31,383 bases of DNA from Xanthobacteraceae bacterium (GTDB taxonomy: Bacteria > Pseudomonadota > Alphaproteobacteria > Rhizobiales > Xanthobacteraceae), in the NCBI GenBank assembly GCA_019746355.1, contig JAIESC010000122.1:1-31383 (forward strand), written 5' to 3'. Every line of letters begins with the position of its first letter. Position 1 is the first letter of the stretch. The position numbers and the translations under genes were made by a program. The notes beneath the pieces were generated by a model. It had not been told where the DNA came from. It saw only the letters and a program-made list of their open reading frames with translations, and did no database searches. Shown here one piece after another: positions 1 through 8,305 of the stretch.

Positions 1-221
1 GCAAGCGTCAGGCAGCCGCGCGCGGTGCGGCCGTCGATCATCACCGTGCAGGCGCCGCAGATGCCGTGCTCGCAGCCGAGATGCGTGCCGGTCAGCTCCA
101 GCTCCTGGCGCAGAAAATCCGCAAGATGCTGCCGCGCCTTGACGCGCCGCTTGAGCGGCCCACCGTTCAGCACGGCCTCGATCTCGACCTCTTCGTCGCC
201 GGCGAGTTGGTCGGCGCTCAT
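1..221 (-). CDS. Molybdenum hydroxylase 2Fe-2S small subunit, N-terminal part (CoxS-like; gene runs off window)
   Basis: The 73 visible codons encode the N-terminal plant-type ferredoxin domain of a small subunit of the xanthine dehydrogenase/CO dehydrogenase family. The cluster-binding pattern G-C-x4-C-G-x-C-T followed by a later Cys is present. The subunit carries electrons between the molybdopterin large subunit and the FAD subunit. The start ATG (219-221) overlaps the stop of the FAD-subunit gene as ATGA, so the two are translationally coupled. The C-terminal helical domain with the second 2Fe-2S site lies outside the window, and the large subunit probably follows it. The substrate cannot be told from this subunit. 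Confidence 0.9.
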   Translation of the reverse strand, partial: MSADQLAGDEEVEIEAVLNGGPLKRRVKARQHLADFLRQELELTGTHLGCEHGICGACTVMIDGRTARGCLTL

Positions 222-1087
222 GCGGCGGCCCTTTGCGACCACATGCCGTCGAGCACACGGCGGGTCAGCACCAAAGCGAGGTGGATGCGCGTGTCGCCGC
301 GAAGCCCCGGCGTGTCCTCGGGCGCAAGATCCTGACGCAGCGCCTCGTCGATCGCCCCAGTGTCGGAAAGCGGAAGGCGCAGGCCCGCGACCGACTTCGA
401 CGCTGCCTTGGCGACCCTGGCGCGGTCGGCGCAGCCGATATAGACGAGCCGCGCCTCGCCGAGCGTGCCGTTCTCGATCGTGGCGACCGCGGCGAGGCCC
501 GCGAGCGCAAAGTCGCCGTGGCGGCGCGACAGCTCGGCAAATCCGGTCGCGGTGCCGGCCCGCACCACGGGGAATTCCACCGCGACGATCAGCTCGCCGG
601 TGCGCAGATCGGTCTCGAACAGGCCCTTGAAGAAATCCTCGGCCTTCACCCTGCGCTCGCCCGCGGGGCCCGCGATCACCAGCGTTGCGCCGAGGGCTAC
701 GGCGCAGGCCGGCAGCTCCGCCGCCGGATCGGCATAGGCGAGGCTGCCGCCGAGCGTGCCGCGGTTGCGGATCGCGACGTGACCGATGTGCGGCGCGGCC
801 TTGGCCAGCAGCGGCAGGTGGGCGCGGACCAGATCGGACGACAGCAGCTCGGCATGCCGGGTCAGCGCGCCGAGCCGCACGACGCCGCCGGCGCGAGACT
901 GGCCGCGCAACTCCTTCAGCTCGGCGATATCGACCAGAAGCTTCGGTGCCGAGAGCCGCATGTTGAGTCCGGCGAGCAGGCTCTGGCCGCCGGCGATCGG
1001 CACCGCCTCGCCGTCCGCATCGGCCAGAATCCGGCACGCTTGCCCGAGCGTCTCCGGGCGGATGTAGCGGAAATTCCGCGCCTTCAT
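218..1087 (-). CDS. Molybdenum hydroxylase FAD-binding medium subunit (CoxM-like)
   Basis: The 289-residue product matches the length and architecture of CoxM-type flavoprotein subunits. An N-terminal FAD-binding domain has A-G-G-Q-S-L-L-A near residues 33-40, and a second FAD motif, R-N-R-G-T-L-G-G-S with a following A-D-P, lies near residues 107-120. A C-terminal CO-dehydrogenase-flavoprotein domain follows. It passes electrons from the 2Fe-2S clusters to an acceptor in the cytoplasm. Its ATG overlaps the stop of the upstream gene by 4 bases and its own stop overlaps the start of the 2Fe-2S gene, so all three are co-translated. Medium subunits of this type serve hydroxylases of many N-heterocycles, purines and aldehydes, so the substrate is open. 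Confidence 0.92.
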   Translation of the reverse strand: MKARNFRYIRPETLGQACRILADADGEAVPIAGGQSLLAGLNMRLSAPKLLVDIAELKELRGQSRAGGVVRLGALTRHAELLSSDLVRAHLPLLAKAAPHIGHVAIRNRGTLGGSLAYADPAAELPACAVALGATLVIAGPAGERRVKAEDFFKGLFETDLRTGELIVAVEFPVVRAGTATGFAELSRRHGDFALAGLAAVATIENGTLGEARLVYIGCADRARVAKAASKSVAGLRLPLSDTGAIDEALRQDLAPEDTPGLRGDTRIHLALVLTRRVLDGMWSQRAAA

Positions 1088-1842
1088 GCCACCCGCTCGA
1101 CGCTGACGCCGCGGCAGTCCATCTCGTATTCAAGGTCCACCACCGGCGGGCGGTTGTAGTGCCAGGTCAGCCCGGACCGCGCCGCGCCACGCCGTACGAT
1201 CTCGGCTTCGAGGAACGGATGGATGTCGTGGATCGTATAGAGCTGGGTGGCGGTGGTGTCCTTCCAGCCGAAGCCGAGCACGCCCATGCGCCGCTCCATC
1301 TCCGCCAGCACGAAACGCGCCTTTTCGGCCATGCCCGCCGGCGAGACATCGCCGAGCCGGACGATATGATCGCGGTAGTTGCCGCGGCCTTCCGGCGCCT
1401 CGCCGCTGCCGGCGATGACGAAGGAGGGCTCGGCGCCGGCGGCGGCTTCCGTGTAGCTGAAGGCATGGAACGACGGCGCGGGCGGCGGATCGATCGCCGG
1501 GCAGACATTGCTGCGCGCCACCGGATTGGACTTGCCGTCGTAGATGTTCCAGCGCTCCAAGGTACCGACATAGACCTTATTGAATGCGGTGAAACCTTCT
1601 TCGGTGAACGGCGCGGGAGAACGCAGCTCGCAGGCGCAGAACGCCGTCAGCGGCCGGCCCGCGGCGGTGATGATCTGCTCGATCCGGCGAAAGCCCGCTT
1701 CGAGCGGCTCCGGGGCGCGGAACTGGACGCGCACGATGCGGTGGCCCGGCTCGGCCGCGACGCCGGCCGAATACTGAAACACGCCTTCGACGAAACGATA
1801 GCCGCCGGACTTGAAGGGGAGGACGGACATCGGACAACGCAC
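1084..1842 (-). CDS. Conserved protein with two Rid/YjgF-like halves; possible CnbZ-type 2-aminomuconate deaminase
   Basis: The 252-residue protein lies between the LivF gene and the FAD subunit in one operon. Each half has a trace of the Rid (YjgF/YER057c) pattern. The N-terminal half has F-x-A-F-N-K-V-Y followed by A-R-S-N-V. The C-terminal half has T-A-T-Q-L-Y-T and ends R-P-P-V-V-x-L-E-Y-E-M-D, where Rid proteins have R-x-x-V-x-V. From memory, proteins of this size and pattern are sometimes named 2-amino-5-chloromuconate deaminase CnbZ; I could not check this. A deaminase between a transporter and a hydroxylase would fit breakdown of an N-containing aromatic. An internal start, Met5 (M-S-V-L-P), is possible. 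Function is inferred and uncertain. Confidence 0.75.
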   Translation of the reverse strand: MRCPMSVLPFKSGGYRFVEGVFQYSAGVAAEPGHRIVRVQFRAPEPLEAGFRRIEQIITAAGRPLTAFCACELRSPAPFTEEGFTAFNKVYVGTLERWNIYDGKSNPVARSNVCPAIDPPPAPSFHAFSYTEAAAGAEPSFVIAGSGEAPEGRGNYRDHIVRLGDVSPAGMAEKARFVLAEMERRMGVLGFGWKDTTATQLYTIHDIHPFLEAEIVRRGAARSGLTWHYNRPPVVDLEYEMDCRGVSVERVA

Positions 1843-1850
1843 CCTTGGCT

Positions 1851-2576
1851 TTAAGACAGGCCCATATAGGCTTCACGGATGGCGGGATCGTTGACCAGGC
1901 TCATGGCCGGCCCGGATTTCACGACGCGCCCATGATCGATCACATAGGCCCGGTCAGCAAGCTCCAGCGCATTCATGACGTCCTGCTCTACAAGCAGGAC
2001 AGCCACGCCGGACCTGTTGACCGCGCGCAGGCTTTCCGTGAGCAACTCCACCGCGCGTGGCGCGAGCCCGAGCGACAGCTCGTCAACCAGCAGCAGGCTC
2101 GGCGCAGCCATCAGGCCGCGGCCGATCGCGCACATCTGCTGCTCGCCGCCGGACAGCGTGCCGGCGTCCTGGTTCCGGCGCGTCGCAAGGATCGGAAACA
2201 TGGCATAGACGCGCTCGAGGTCGGCGGTGACCGCCGCCTTGTCGGTGCGCAGATAGGCGCCCATCAGGAGGTTGTCGCGGACGCTCATCGCCGAGAACAG
2301 GCGGCGGCCCTCCGGAACGTGGGCGACGCCGGCGCGGACGAATTCGGCGGGCGATGCCCCGAGCATCGGCTCGCCGTCCGCCGTGATGCTGCCGGCGGAG
2401 GCCTTGAGCAGCCCCGACAGGCAACGCATCAAGGTGGTCTTGCCGGCACCGTTCGAGCCGACGATGCAGACGAGCTCGCCCGGTGCCACATCGAGGCTGA
2501 TGTCCCACAGCACGCGGACATCGCCGTAGCCGGCCTGCAGGGCCGTCACCGAAAGCTTCGGGCGCGCGGCGTTCAC
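1851..2576 (-). CDS. livF: HAAT-family ABC transporter ATP-binding protein LivF
   Basis: The 241-residue cytoplasmic ATPase energises uptake through LivH/LivM. Walker A (G-S-N-G-A-G-K-T-T) is at residues 40-48, the signature L-S-G-G-E-Q-Q at 141-147, and Walker B L-L-L-V-D-E at 161-166. The usual D-E-P-S-L-G-L-A-P of LivF reads D-E-L-S-L-G-L-A-P, a Pro-to-Leu change next to the catalytic Glu. Its start overlaps the LivG stop by 4 bases. The transporter family takes branched-chain amino acids, amides, urea or aromatic acids, so the name marks the family and not the substrate. Confidence 0.93.
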   Translation of the reverse strand: MNAARPKLSVTALQAGYGDVRVLWDISLDVAPGELVCIVGSNGAGKTTLMRCLSGLLKASAGSITADGEPMLGASPAEFVRAGVAHVPEGRRLFSAMSVRDNLLMGAYLRTDKAAVTADLERVYAMFPILATRRNQDAGTLSGGEQQMCAIGRGLMAAPSLLLVDELSLGLAPRAVELLTESLRAVNRSGVAVLLVEQDVMNALELADRAYVIDHGRVVKSGPAMSLVNDPAIREAYMGLS

Positions 2577-3322
2577 TGCAAGGCCTCCCGCTGCGCGGCG
2601 TATTTGGCGCCGAGATAGGCCTCGATCACGCGCGGGTCGCTGACCACCTCGCGCGGCGTGCCCTGCGCAATCAACTGGCCGTGGTGCAGCACCAGCAGCC
2701 GATGCGAGATCGACATCACGACCTTCATCAGATGCTCGATCACGATGATGGTGACGCCCTGCCCGGCGATCCTGCGGATGATGGCGAGCGCGTCGTCGAT
2801 CTCGGTCTGGTTGAGGCCGGCATTGACCTCGTCGAGCATCAGGAGGCGCGGCCGCATCGCGAGCCCTTTCGCCAGCTCCAACCGCTTGCGCCGCGCCAGC
2901 GTCAGCGACGCCGCCGGGCGGTCGGCCACGTCGGTCAGGCCGGTGAAGGCGAGATGCTCGCGCGCGATCTCCTGGGCCTCGCGGACGCCATGGGCATGGC
3001 CGCAGAACAGCGCGCCGGCCGCGACATTCTCGACCACCGTCATGCGGGGAAACGGCTGCACGATCTGGAACGTGCGGGCGAGGCCGCGTTGCGCGATCTG
3101 GTGCGGCTTGGCGCGGGTGATATCGCTGTCCTCGAACTGCACCCGGCCCGACGTCGCCGGATGAACGCCGGTGATGATGTTGATCAGCGTGGTCTTGCCC
3201 GCGCCGTTGGGGCCGATCAGGCCTATGATCTCGCCCTTGTCGACCGCGAAGCTGACACCGTCGACGGCTTTCAGCCCGCCGAACCGCCGCGACACGTTGT
3301 CGAGGATGAGCAGCGCCGTCAT
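2573..3322 (-). CDS. livG: HAAT-family ABC transporter ATP-binding protein LivG
   Basis: I place the start at the ATG at 3320-3322 (M-T-A-L-L-I-L-D), giving 249 residues, the usual LivG length. The open frame continues upstream, but that part is only a shadow of LivM. Walker A (G-P-N-G-A-G-K-T-T) is at about 37-45. The signature is degenerate (L-T-L-A-R-R-K-R-L-E-L-A in place of L-S-G-G-Q), as is common in LivG. Walker B is followed by D-E-V-N-A-G-L-N. It pairs with LivF as the ATPase heterodimer. The ATG overlaps the LivM stop as ATGA. Confidence 0.93.
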   Translation of the reverse strand: MTALLILDNVSRRFGGLKAVDGVSFAVDKGEIIGLIGPNGAGKTTLINIITGVHPATSGRVQFEDSDITRAKPHQIAQRGLARTFQIVQPFPRMTVVENVAAGALFCGHAHGVREAQEIAREHLAFTGLTDVADRPAASLTLARRKRLELAKGLAMRPRLLMLDEVNAGLNQTEIDDALAIIRRIAGQGVTIIVIEHLMKVVMSISHRLLVLHHGQLIAQGTPREVVSDPRVIEAYLGAKYAAQREALQ

Positions 3323-4248
3323 GTGGCCGGCTCCTTGCGCGGCCGCCAGTTGCGCAAGGTCGACAGAAGGCCGTTCGGCAGGAACAGGATCAGCGCCACA
3401 ATGATGACGCCGAGCGCCGCGGCATGGATCATCAGGAAGTTGCGCCACACCAGCTCCTCGAAGGCGAGGAGAATGACGGCCCCGAGCGCCGGCCCGAAAA
3501 TCGTGCCGAGGCCACCGAGCAGCACCATCACCATCGGCTTGACCGCGAGCAGTACGTCGAACACGTCGGGCGGCTCGATGTACTTGACCCACGAGGCGTA
3601 GATCGCGCCGGCGATGCCGACATAGACCGCCGACAGCGAGAACCCGGCGGTCTTGTAGGCATAGGTGTTGACGCCGAGGATGCTGGCGGCGTCCTCGTTC
3701 TGCTGGATGCAACGCAGGCCGAAGCCGAGCTTGTTGCGGTGAACCACGATGGCCGTGGCGGTGCAGACGACCGCGAGCACCAGCATGGCGTAGAAAAAGA
3801 ACTGTGCTTCGGCTGCGACCGACATGCGCAGGATCGGCAGGTTCATGCCCTTGCCGCCGCCGGTGAAGTCCGGCATGCCGTTGATGAGCTCGCGCAGCAT
3901 CTCGGCGACGATCAGGCTTGCGATGGCGAAGTAATGCCCGCGCAAGTGCAGGATGGCGCCGCCGATCAGCGCGGCAAACGCGATGGCCGCCAATCCCGCG
4001 CCGGCCCAGGCGAGCGGCAGCGGCGCGCCGTTCGCCTGCAGGATCGCCGAGGTGTAGGCGCCGAGCCCGAAGAACGCCGCCGTCGCGAACGACGGATAGC
4101 CGGCGAGCCCACCGATGAAGTTCCAGGACTGCGCCAGCACCGCATACATGCAGACGGTCGTCGCGAGGCGCAGAAGATAGTTGCTGCCGGTGAGCGGCAA
4201 CAGCGCGAGCGCCAGCGCGACGACGGCGAGGATCAGCCAGGTCCTCAT
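3319..4248 (-). CDS. livM: HAAT-family ABC transporter permease LivM
   Basis: The 309-residue polytopic membrane protein begins with a hydrophobic helix and has about eight to ten membrane segments. The conserved permease loop G-H-Y-F-A-I-A-S-L-I-V-A-E-M-L-R is followed by T-G-G-G-K-G-M-N, matching the LivM G-x-Y-F-A-I ... T-G-G-x-x-G pattern. It forms the transmembrane channel with LivH. It lies 13 bases after the LivH stop and overlaps the LivG start by 4 bases. Substrate specificity is set mainly by the binding protein. Confidence 0.93.
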   Translation of the reverse strand: MRTWLILAVVALALALLPLTGSNYLLRLATTVCMYAVLAQSWNFIGGLAGYPSFATAAFFGLGAYTSAILQANGAPLPLAWAGAGLAAIAFAALIGGAILHLRGHYFAIASLIVAEMLRELINGMPDFTGGGKGMNLPILRMSVAAEAQFFFYAMLVLAVVCTATAIVVHRNKLGFGLRCIQQNEDAASILGVNTYAYKTAGFSLSAVYVGIAGAIYASWVKYIEPPDVFDVLLAVKPMVMVLLGGLGTIFGPALGAVILLAFEELVWRNFLMIHAAALGVIIVALILFLPNGLLSTLRNWRPRKEPAT

Positions 4249-4261
4249 GGGTGCAAGGCCC

Positions 4262-5128
4262 TCATTCGTACCCCCGCCGGCCCATCAGCCCGCTTGGGCG
4301 TACGAACAGCAGCACCAGCAGCAGCGCGAACGAGATCGTGACCGCGCGCTCGGGCCCGAACCAGAACGAGGTGAAGCTTTCGATCAGGCCGAGGACGAGT
4401 CCGCCGAGCATGGCGCCCGGCACGCTGCCGAGGCCGCCCAGCACGCAGACGACGAACGCCTTGCCGAGAAACAGCGGGCCGTTCAGCGGCGAGATCGGGA
4501 AGATGATGCTGAGCAGCGCGCCGGCCGCGCCCGCCATGAACGCGCCGATGGCGAAGGTCACCGCGTTGATGCGCGGAACGTCGACCCCCATCAGCGCCGC
4601 CGCCTCGCGATCCATCCGCACCGCGACGATGGCGCGGCCGATGCGGCTGTCGCGCAGCAGCCGGTAGAGCAGCAAGGTGAGCAGCAGCGCCAGCACCATC
4701 GCCGCGACGCGGTCGCCGGGCAGGAACACCGGGCCGAGCTGCACCGTGCCGAGCGGGCGCGCCAGATTGACCGCCTGATAGTCGGCGGTGAACGCAAGCA
4801 GCATCGCGTTGTTCAGGATGAGGTCAAGGCCGAATGTCAGCGTCAGCGTGATGAGAACCGGCGCGGCGACGACGCGATTGATGATGCCGGCCTGCAGCAG
4901 ATAGCCCAGCCCATAAAGAACCGCGCCGGCGATCACCGTCGAGACGAACGGATGAATGCCGAAATGGACGTAGCCGAAGAACGCCACATACGAGCCCAGC
5001 ACGATGAACGAGCCGTGCAGGATGTTGATGACATTCAGCACGCCCCAGACCAGCGAGAAGCCGACCGCGATGCACGCGTAGAGGCCGCCCAGCACCAGTC
5101 CATTCGCAGCGATCTGGAGATAAATCAT
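4262..5128 (-). CDS. livH: HAAT-family ABC transporter permease LivH
   Basis: The 288-residue integral membrane permease has the family hallmark near its N-terminus, G-x-x-L-V-W-G-V-L-N-V-I-N-I-L-H-G, and a later G-G-L-G-S-V-P-G-A-M-L-G-G segment typical of LivH C-termini. It partners LivM. The gap to the upstream binding-protein gene (104 bases) holds a strong hairpin and a small tandem repeat, described separately, so LivH may be expressed at a lower level than the binding protein. Confidence 0.93.
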   Translation of the reverse strand: MIYLQIAANGLVLGGLYACIAVGFSLVWGVLNVINILHGSFIVLGSYVAFFGYVHFGIHPFVSTVIAGAVLYGLGYLLQAGIINRVVAAPVLITLTLTFGLDLILNNAMLLAFTADYQAVNLARPLGTVQLGPVFLPGDRVAAMVLALLLTLLLYRLLRDSRIGRAIVAVRMDREAAALMGVDVPRINAVTFAIGAFMAGAAGALLSIIFPISPLNGPLFLGKAFVVCVLGGLGSVPGAMLGGLVLGLIESFTSFWFGPERAVTISFALLLVLLFVRPSGLMGRRGYE

Positions 5129-5140
5129 GATCCTGAACGG

Positions 5141-5165
5141 CCCGCCGGGCTCGCGGCCCGGCGGG
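5141..5165 (-). terminator. Intercistronic 10-bp GC hairpin between binding-protein and livH genes
   Basis: The arms CCCGCCGGGC (5141-5150) and GCCCGGCGGG (5156-5165) are perfect complements around a 5-base loop. It sits after the binding-protein stop and before livH, in the middle of an apparent operon. There is no T-run on the transcribed side, so a full intrinsic terminator is unlikely. A partial terminator or an mRNA-stabilising hairpin, as in other binding-protein operons, is the natural reading. Confidence 0.6.
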
Positions 5166-5200
5166 AAACCTCAAGCAACACTCGTGCCGAAACCGCCCGC

Positions 5201-5246
5201 ATCACTTGCGGCGTGAATCACTTGGGCATGCATCACTTGGGCATGA
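5201..5246. repeat. Threefold imperfect 15-16 bp tandem repeat over the end of the binding-protein gene
   Basis: The unit ATCACTTGGGCATG(a/c) occurs at 5217-5231 and 5232-5246, with a diverged copy, ATCACTTGCGGCGTGA, at 5201-5216. The unit at 5232-5246 includes the last codons and TGA of the binding-protein gene (M-P-K-stop). The other two copies are therefore duplicated coding ends lying downstream of the stop. Confidence 0.8.
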
Positions 5247-6444
5247 AGCGGATTTCACCCGACTTGATGGCATCAGGCCAGAGGATGACCGGCTTGCCGC
5301 CGACCAGCTGAAAGACCGGCGGCTGAAGCGAGTTGATCTGCCCGTCGGCGTTGAACCGGACGCGGCCGTAGAAGGTTTCAGCGTCGGTTGCGGAAATCGC
5401 GTCGCGCACCTTGACCGGATCGACGGTGCCGGCCTTCTCGATCGCCATCTGCAGGATCGCGCCGCAGGCGGCCGAGCCCGCTTCGATGTAGTCGGCTTCG
5501 GCACCGTTGTACTTCCTGGCAAAGGCGGCGTTGAACGCTTCGGTGGAGCCGAAGATATCCGGGCCCTTGTAGCGCACGGCCGGATGCCACCACGACATGC
5601 TGGTGATGTTCTCTGCGAGCGGGCCCATGGTCTTGGCGAACTCGCCATAGGCCGGGCCGGCGATCTCGGTGATGACCGGGGACTTCAGCCCAAGGTCGTT
5701 CATCTGCCGGCGGATCAGCATCAGGTCGTTGATGTAGCCGGAGGCATAGGCCCAGTCGGGGTTCGCCGCACGCATCTTGGTGATCGCGGCCGAATGGTCC
5801 ATCGCACCGATCGCGTAGCGCTCGGACACGACGACCTCCATGCCCTCGGCCTTCACCGCCTTCTCGAACTCCTGCGCGACGGCGAGCGGGAACAGATCGT
5901 TGCGGGCGAGCACGGCGACGCGCTTGATGCTCTTGTTCTTGGCGGCAACGAGCTTGGCAATCGGCACCGAGACGGTCTCGTTGCCGGTGAGCGTCGAGAA
6001 GATGTATTTGAAATGCTGATCGAAGATCTCCTGCGACGACGCCGACGGGGCCAGCATCGGGATCTGGTACTTCTCGGAAATGGCGCTCGCCGCCTTGGTC
6101 GCGCCCGAGCCGAACGGCGCGAACAGGAACTGCACCTTGTCCTCGGTGATCATCCGCTCGGCGGCCTGCACGGCGCGCGGCGTGTTCGACGCATAGTCGG
6201 CATAGACGATCTCGACCTTGTAGGTCTTGCCGCCGGCCTTGATGCCCTTGGCGTTGGCGGCCTCGGCCCAGAGGTCATAGCCGCGCTTCTGCTTCAGCCC
6301 TTCGGGCGAGAGCGGCCCGGTCAGCGGCAACGGCGCGCCGACCTTGATGACGTCCTGGGCAAGAGCCGACGCGGGAAGCGCCGTGACAACACCCAGGGCA
6401 GCGACGGCCGTCGCGATCGCGCTGAGCAGGCGAGAGACAAACAT
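5233..6444 (-). CDS. Periplasmic amino-acid/amide-type ABC transporter substrate-binding protein (LivK-like)
   Basis: I choose the ATG at 6442-6444. It is preceded by GGAG with 7 bases of spacing and opens a proper Sec signal peptide (M-F-V-S-R-L-L, hydrophobic core, A-S-A-L-A before Q-D). The longer frame to 6498 would bury that signal. The mature protein begins I-K-V-G-A-P-L-P-L-T-G, the classic type I periplasmic binding fold of HAAT transporters, and the total is 403 residues. It delivers substrate to LivHM. Neighbouring molybdenum hydroxylase and amidase genes suggest an aromatic or amide compound rather than leucine; this is inference. Confidence 0.92.
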   Translation of the reverse strand: MFVSRLLSAIATAVAALGVVTALPASALAQDVIKVGAPLPLTGPLSPEGLKQKRGYDLWAEAANAKGIKAGGKTYKVEIVYADYASNTPRAVQAAERMITEDKVQFLFAPFGSGATKAASAISEKYQIPMLAPSASSQEIFDQHFKYIFSTLTGNETVSVPIAKLVAAKNKSIKRVAVLARNDLFPLAVAQEFEKAVKAEGMEVVVSERYAIGAMDHSAAITKMRAANPDWAYASGYINDLMLIRRQMNDLGLKSPVITEIAGPAYGEFAKTMGPLAENITSMSWWHPAVRYKGPDIFGSTEAFNAAFARKYNGAEADYIEAGSAACGAILQMAIEKAGTVDPVKVRDAISATDAETFYGRVRFNADGQINSLQPPVFQLVGGKPVILWPDAIKSGEIRFMPK

Positions 6445-6661
6445 AAAGAAACTCCATCGGACGCGTTGATTGCACGTGACGCGCGAGTACGCGATCACTT
6501 AGCTAATCCCAGATTTGCTTTGCTGTCGATTATCGGCTTCGCAGCCCGGGCGATCTGTCGCGTCAGGCCGACGTTCGTCGACCCAAGATATTGCGTTGCA
6601 ACGGCAAAACGCGCGCAGCGCCGATGTTTTGTGAGCCGGTCATGGGCCGGCGGCCTGATGG

Positions 6662-8149
6662 TCACGGTGTGAGGCTTGGCGCGCGACGGTGCCTGGTCGC
6701 CTGCTCGTACGCATAGGCCAATTGAATCATCCGGGCGTCATCATAGGGCCGTCCCAGGAACGTGATCCCGGCCGGCAGATTGTCCCGGGTCCAGCCGGCG
6801 GGCACCACGATCGAGGGCACGAACATCAGGTAGGTGTTGATGTGCGGCGCGCCCTTCTGATCGACAAACGGCGGGTTGACGCCGTCCTTGATCAAGGTCG
6901 GCTGGTGCTCGACCGCCTTGTGGACGACGGCATCGAGCCGATGATCCGCCATCACCTGCAGCAGCCGGGTCATCAGCGCGTCGCGCGCTTTCATATAGGC
7001 GTGATGCTGCGCCGGCGTATCGGCATTGGTCCAGCGCCGGTTGGCGCTCTTCGTCACCTTGGCGAACAGCGGCGACGCCATGGCCTCCTTGCGGGTGGCA
7101 AACGGCGCGTTGCCGCCGGCGAAGAACAGCTCGAACATCCGGTCGTCGGCTTCGACGTCCCTCGCTCGCGCCGCGAGCAAGGCCTTCAAATCCGGGATGA
7201 CCACCGGATCGACGATCTCCGCGCCCGCCTTCCGAAGATCATCGACCGCCTTGCCGAACACCGCATCGACCTTGGCGAAATCGTCGCTGTCCGGCTCCGA
7301 GTGATAGCCCATCGGCTCGCGCAGAATTCCAAGCCGCGCGCCCTTCAGCGCGTCGCTTCGCAGTCCCGCCGAATAGCTCGCGTCGGTCCGGCCCACGCCG
7401 TAGGCGGTCACCGGATCCGCGGGATCGTAACCCACCATGCCGTCGAACAGCTTCGCGAGATCGGTGACCGTGCGCGCCATCGGCCCGAGCGAGCCATTAA
7501 TAGTCGGCCAGCCGCCGTAGACGCCGCCGCGGCTGACGAGCCCGATGGTCGGCCGCATGCCGACCACGCCGTTCCAGATCGCCGGCCGCCGGATCGACGA
7601 AAAGCCCTCCTGGCCGATCGCGACGGTGCAGAAATTCGCCGACACGCTCGCGCCGGAGCCGCCCGACGATCCGCCGGCGGTGCGCTCGAGGTCGTAGACA
7701 TTGCGGGTCGAACCGAACAGCGAGCCATGGGTGTCGCCTCCTCCGAGCTCGCCGAGCGTCACCTTGCCGAGAAAGATGACGCCGGCTTTCTTGAGCTTCG
7801 CCACCACGAAGCTGTCGCGGCGCGGCACGTAGTCCTTGAACAGCAACGAACCGAGCGTGGTCGGCAGGCCGGCGATGTCCGCCTGATCCTTCAGCAGAAC
7901 CGGGATCCCGTGCAGCGGACCGACGAGGCCTGCGGACTGCAAAGCCCGGTCGAGGCTGTCGGCTTCGTCGAGAGCCTTCGGGTTGAGCGAAATGACCGAA
8001 TTGATCGCGGGACCTTTCCTGTCATAGGCGCCGATGCGGTCGAGATAGATCTGAACGAGTTGCCGCGCCGTCAGAGAGCCGTCGCGGTAGGCCGCATGGA
8101 CATCGGCGATCGTGGCTTCCACAACGCGGAACGATGGTGATGGCGCCAT
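6662..8149 (-). CDS. Amidase-signature family amidase
   Basis: The 495-residue protein has the amidase-signature catalytic set. Lys87 lies in G-I-P-V-L-L-K-D, the cis-Ser is Ser161 in G-G-S-S-G-G-S, and the likely nucleophile is Ser185 in F-S-S-I-R-R-P-A. The Ser161-Ser185 spacing of 24 matches the family. The nucleophile context has F-S-S where most members have G-G-S. Amidases hydrolyse carboxamides to acid plus ammonia; substrates vary widely. No signal peptide is evident. It lies 217 bases upstream of the transporter operon on the same strand, so it may prepare or process the same substrate. Confidence 0.9.
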   Translation of the reverse strand: MAPSPSFRVVEATIADVHAAYRDGSLTARQLVQIYLDRIGAYDRKGPAINSVISLNPKALDEADSLDRALQSAGLVGPLHGIPVLLKDQADIAGLPTTLGSLLFKDYVPRRDSFVVAKLKKAGVIFLGKVTLGELGGGDTHGSLFGSTRNVYDLERTAGGSSGGSGASVSANFCTVAIGQEGFSSIRRPAIWNGVVGMRPTIGLVSRGGVYGGWPTINGSLGPMARTVTDLAKLFDGMVGYDPADPVTAYGVGRTDASYSAGLRSDALKGARLGILREPMGYHSEPDSDDFAKVDAVFGKAVDDLRKAGAEIVDPVVIPDLKALLAARARDVEADDRMFELFFAGGNAPFATRKEAMASPLFAKVTKSANRRWTNADTPAQHHAYMKARDALMTRLLQVMADHRLDAVVHKAVEHQPTLIKDGVNPPFVDQKGAPHINTYLMFVPSIVVPAGWTRDNLPAGITFLGRPYDDARMIQLAYAYEQATRHRRAPSLTP

Positions 8150-8305
8150 GGGGCTGGACCTGCTGTTCGCTGCTGTTGGTGAGAAGCCGGAGACACTGAG
8201 AACGGCGGCGATCTTACGTCACAACCCGGCTTCGATCTCGCGCACCCTGTGTCTCGCAGGCCAGCGCATGTCTGCGTTGCATTCGCGCCGGCGCAAACCG
8301 CAACC

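Noticed and set aside
2573..3712. 379-residue open frame spanning LivG and part of LivM
   Set aside because: Only 2573-3322 encodes LivG; the upstream part is a shadow of LivM with no family match.
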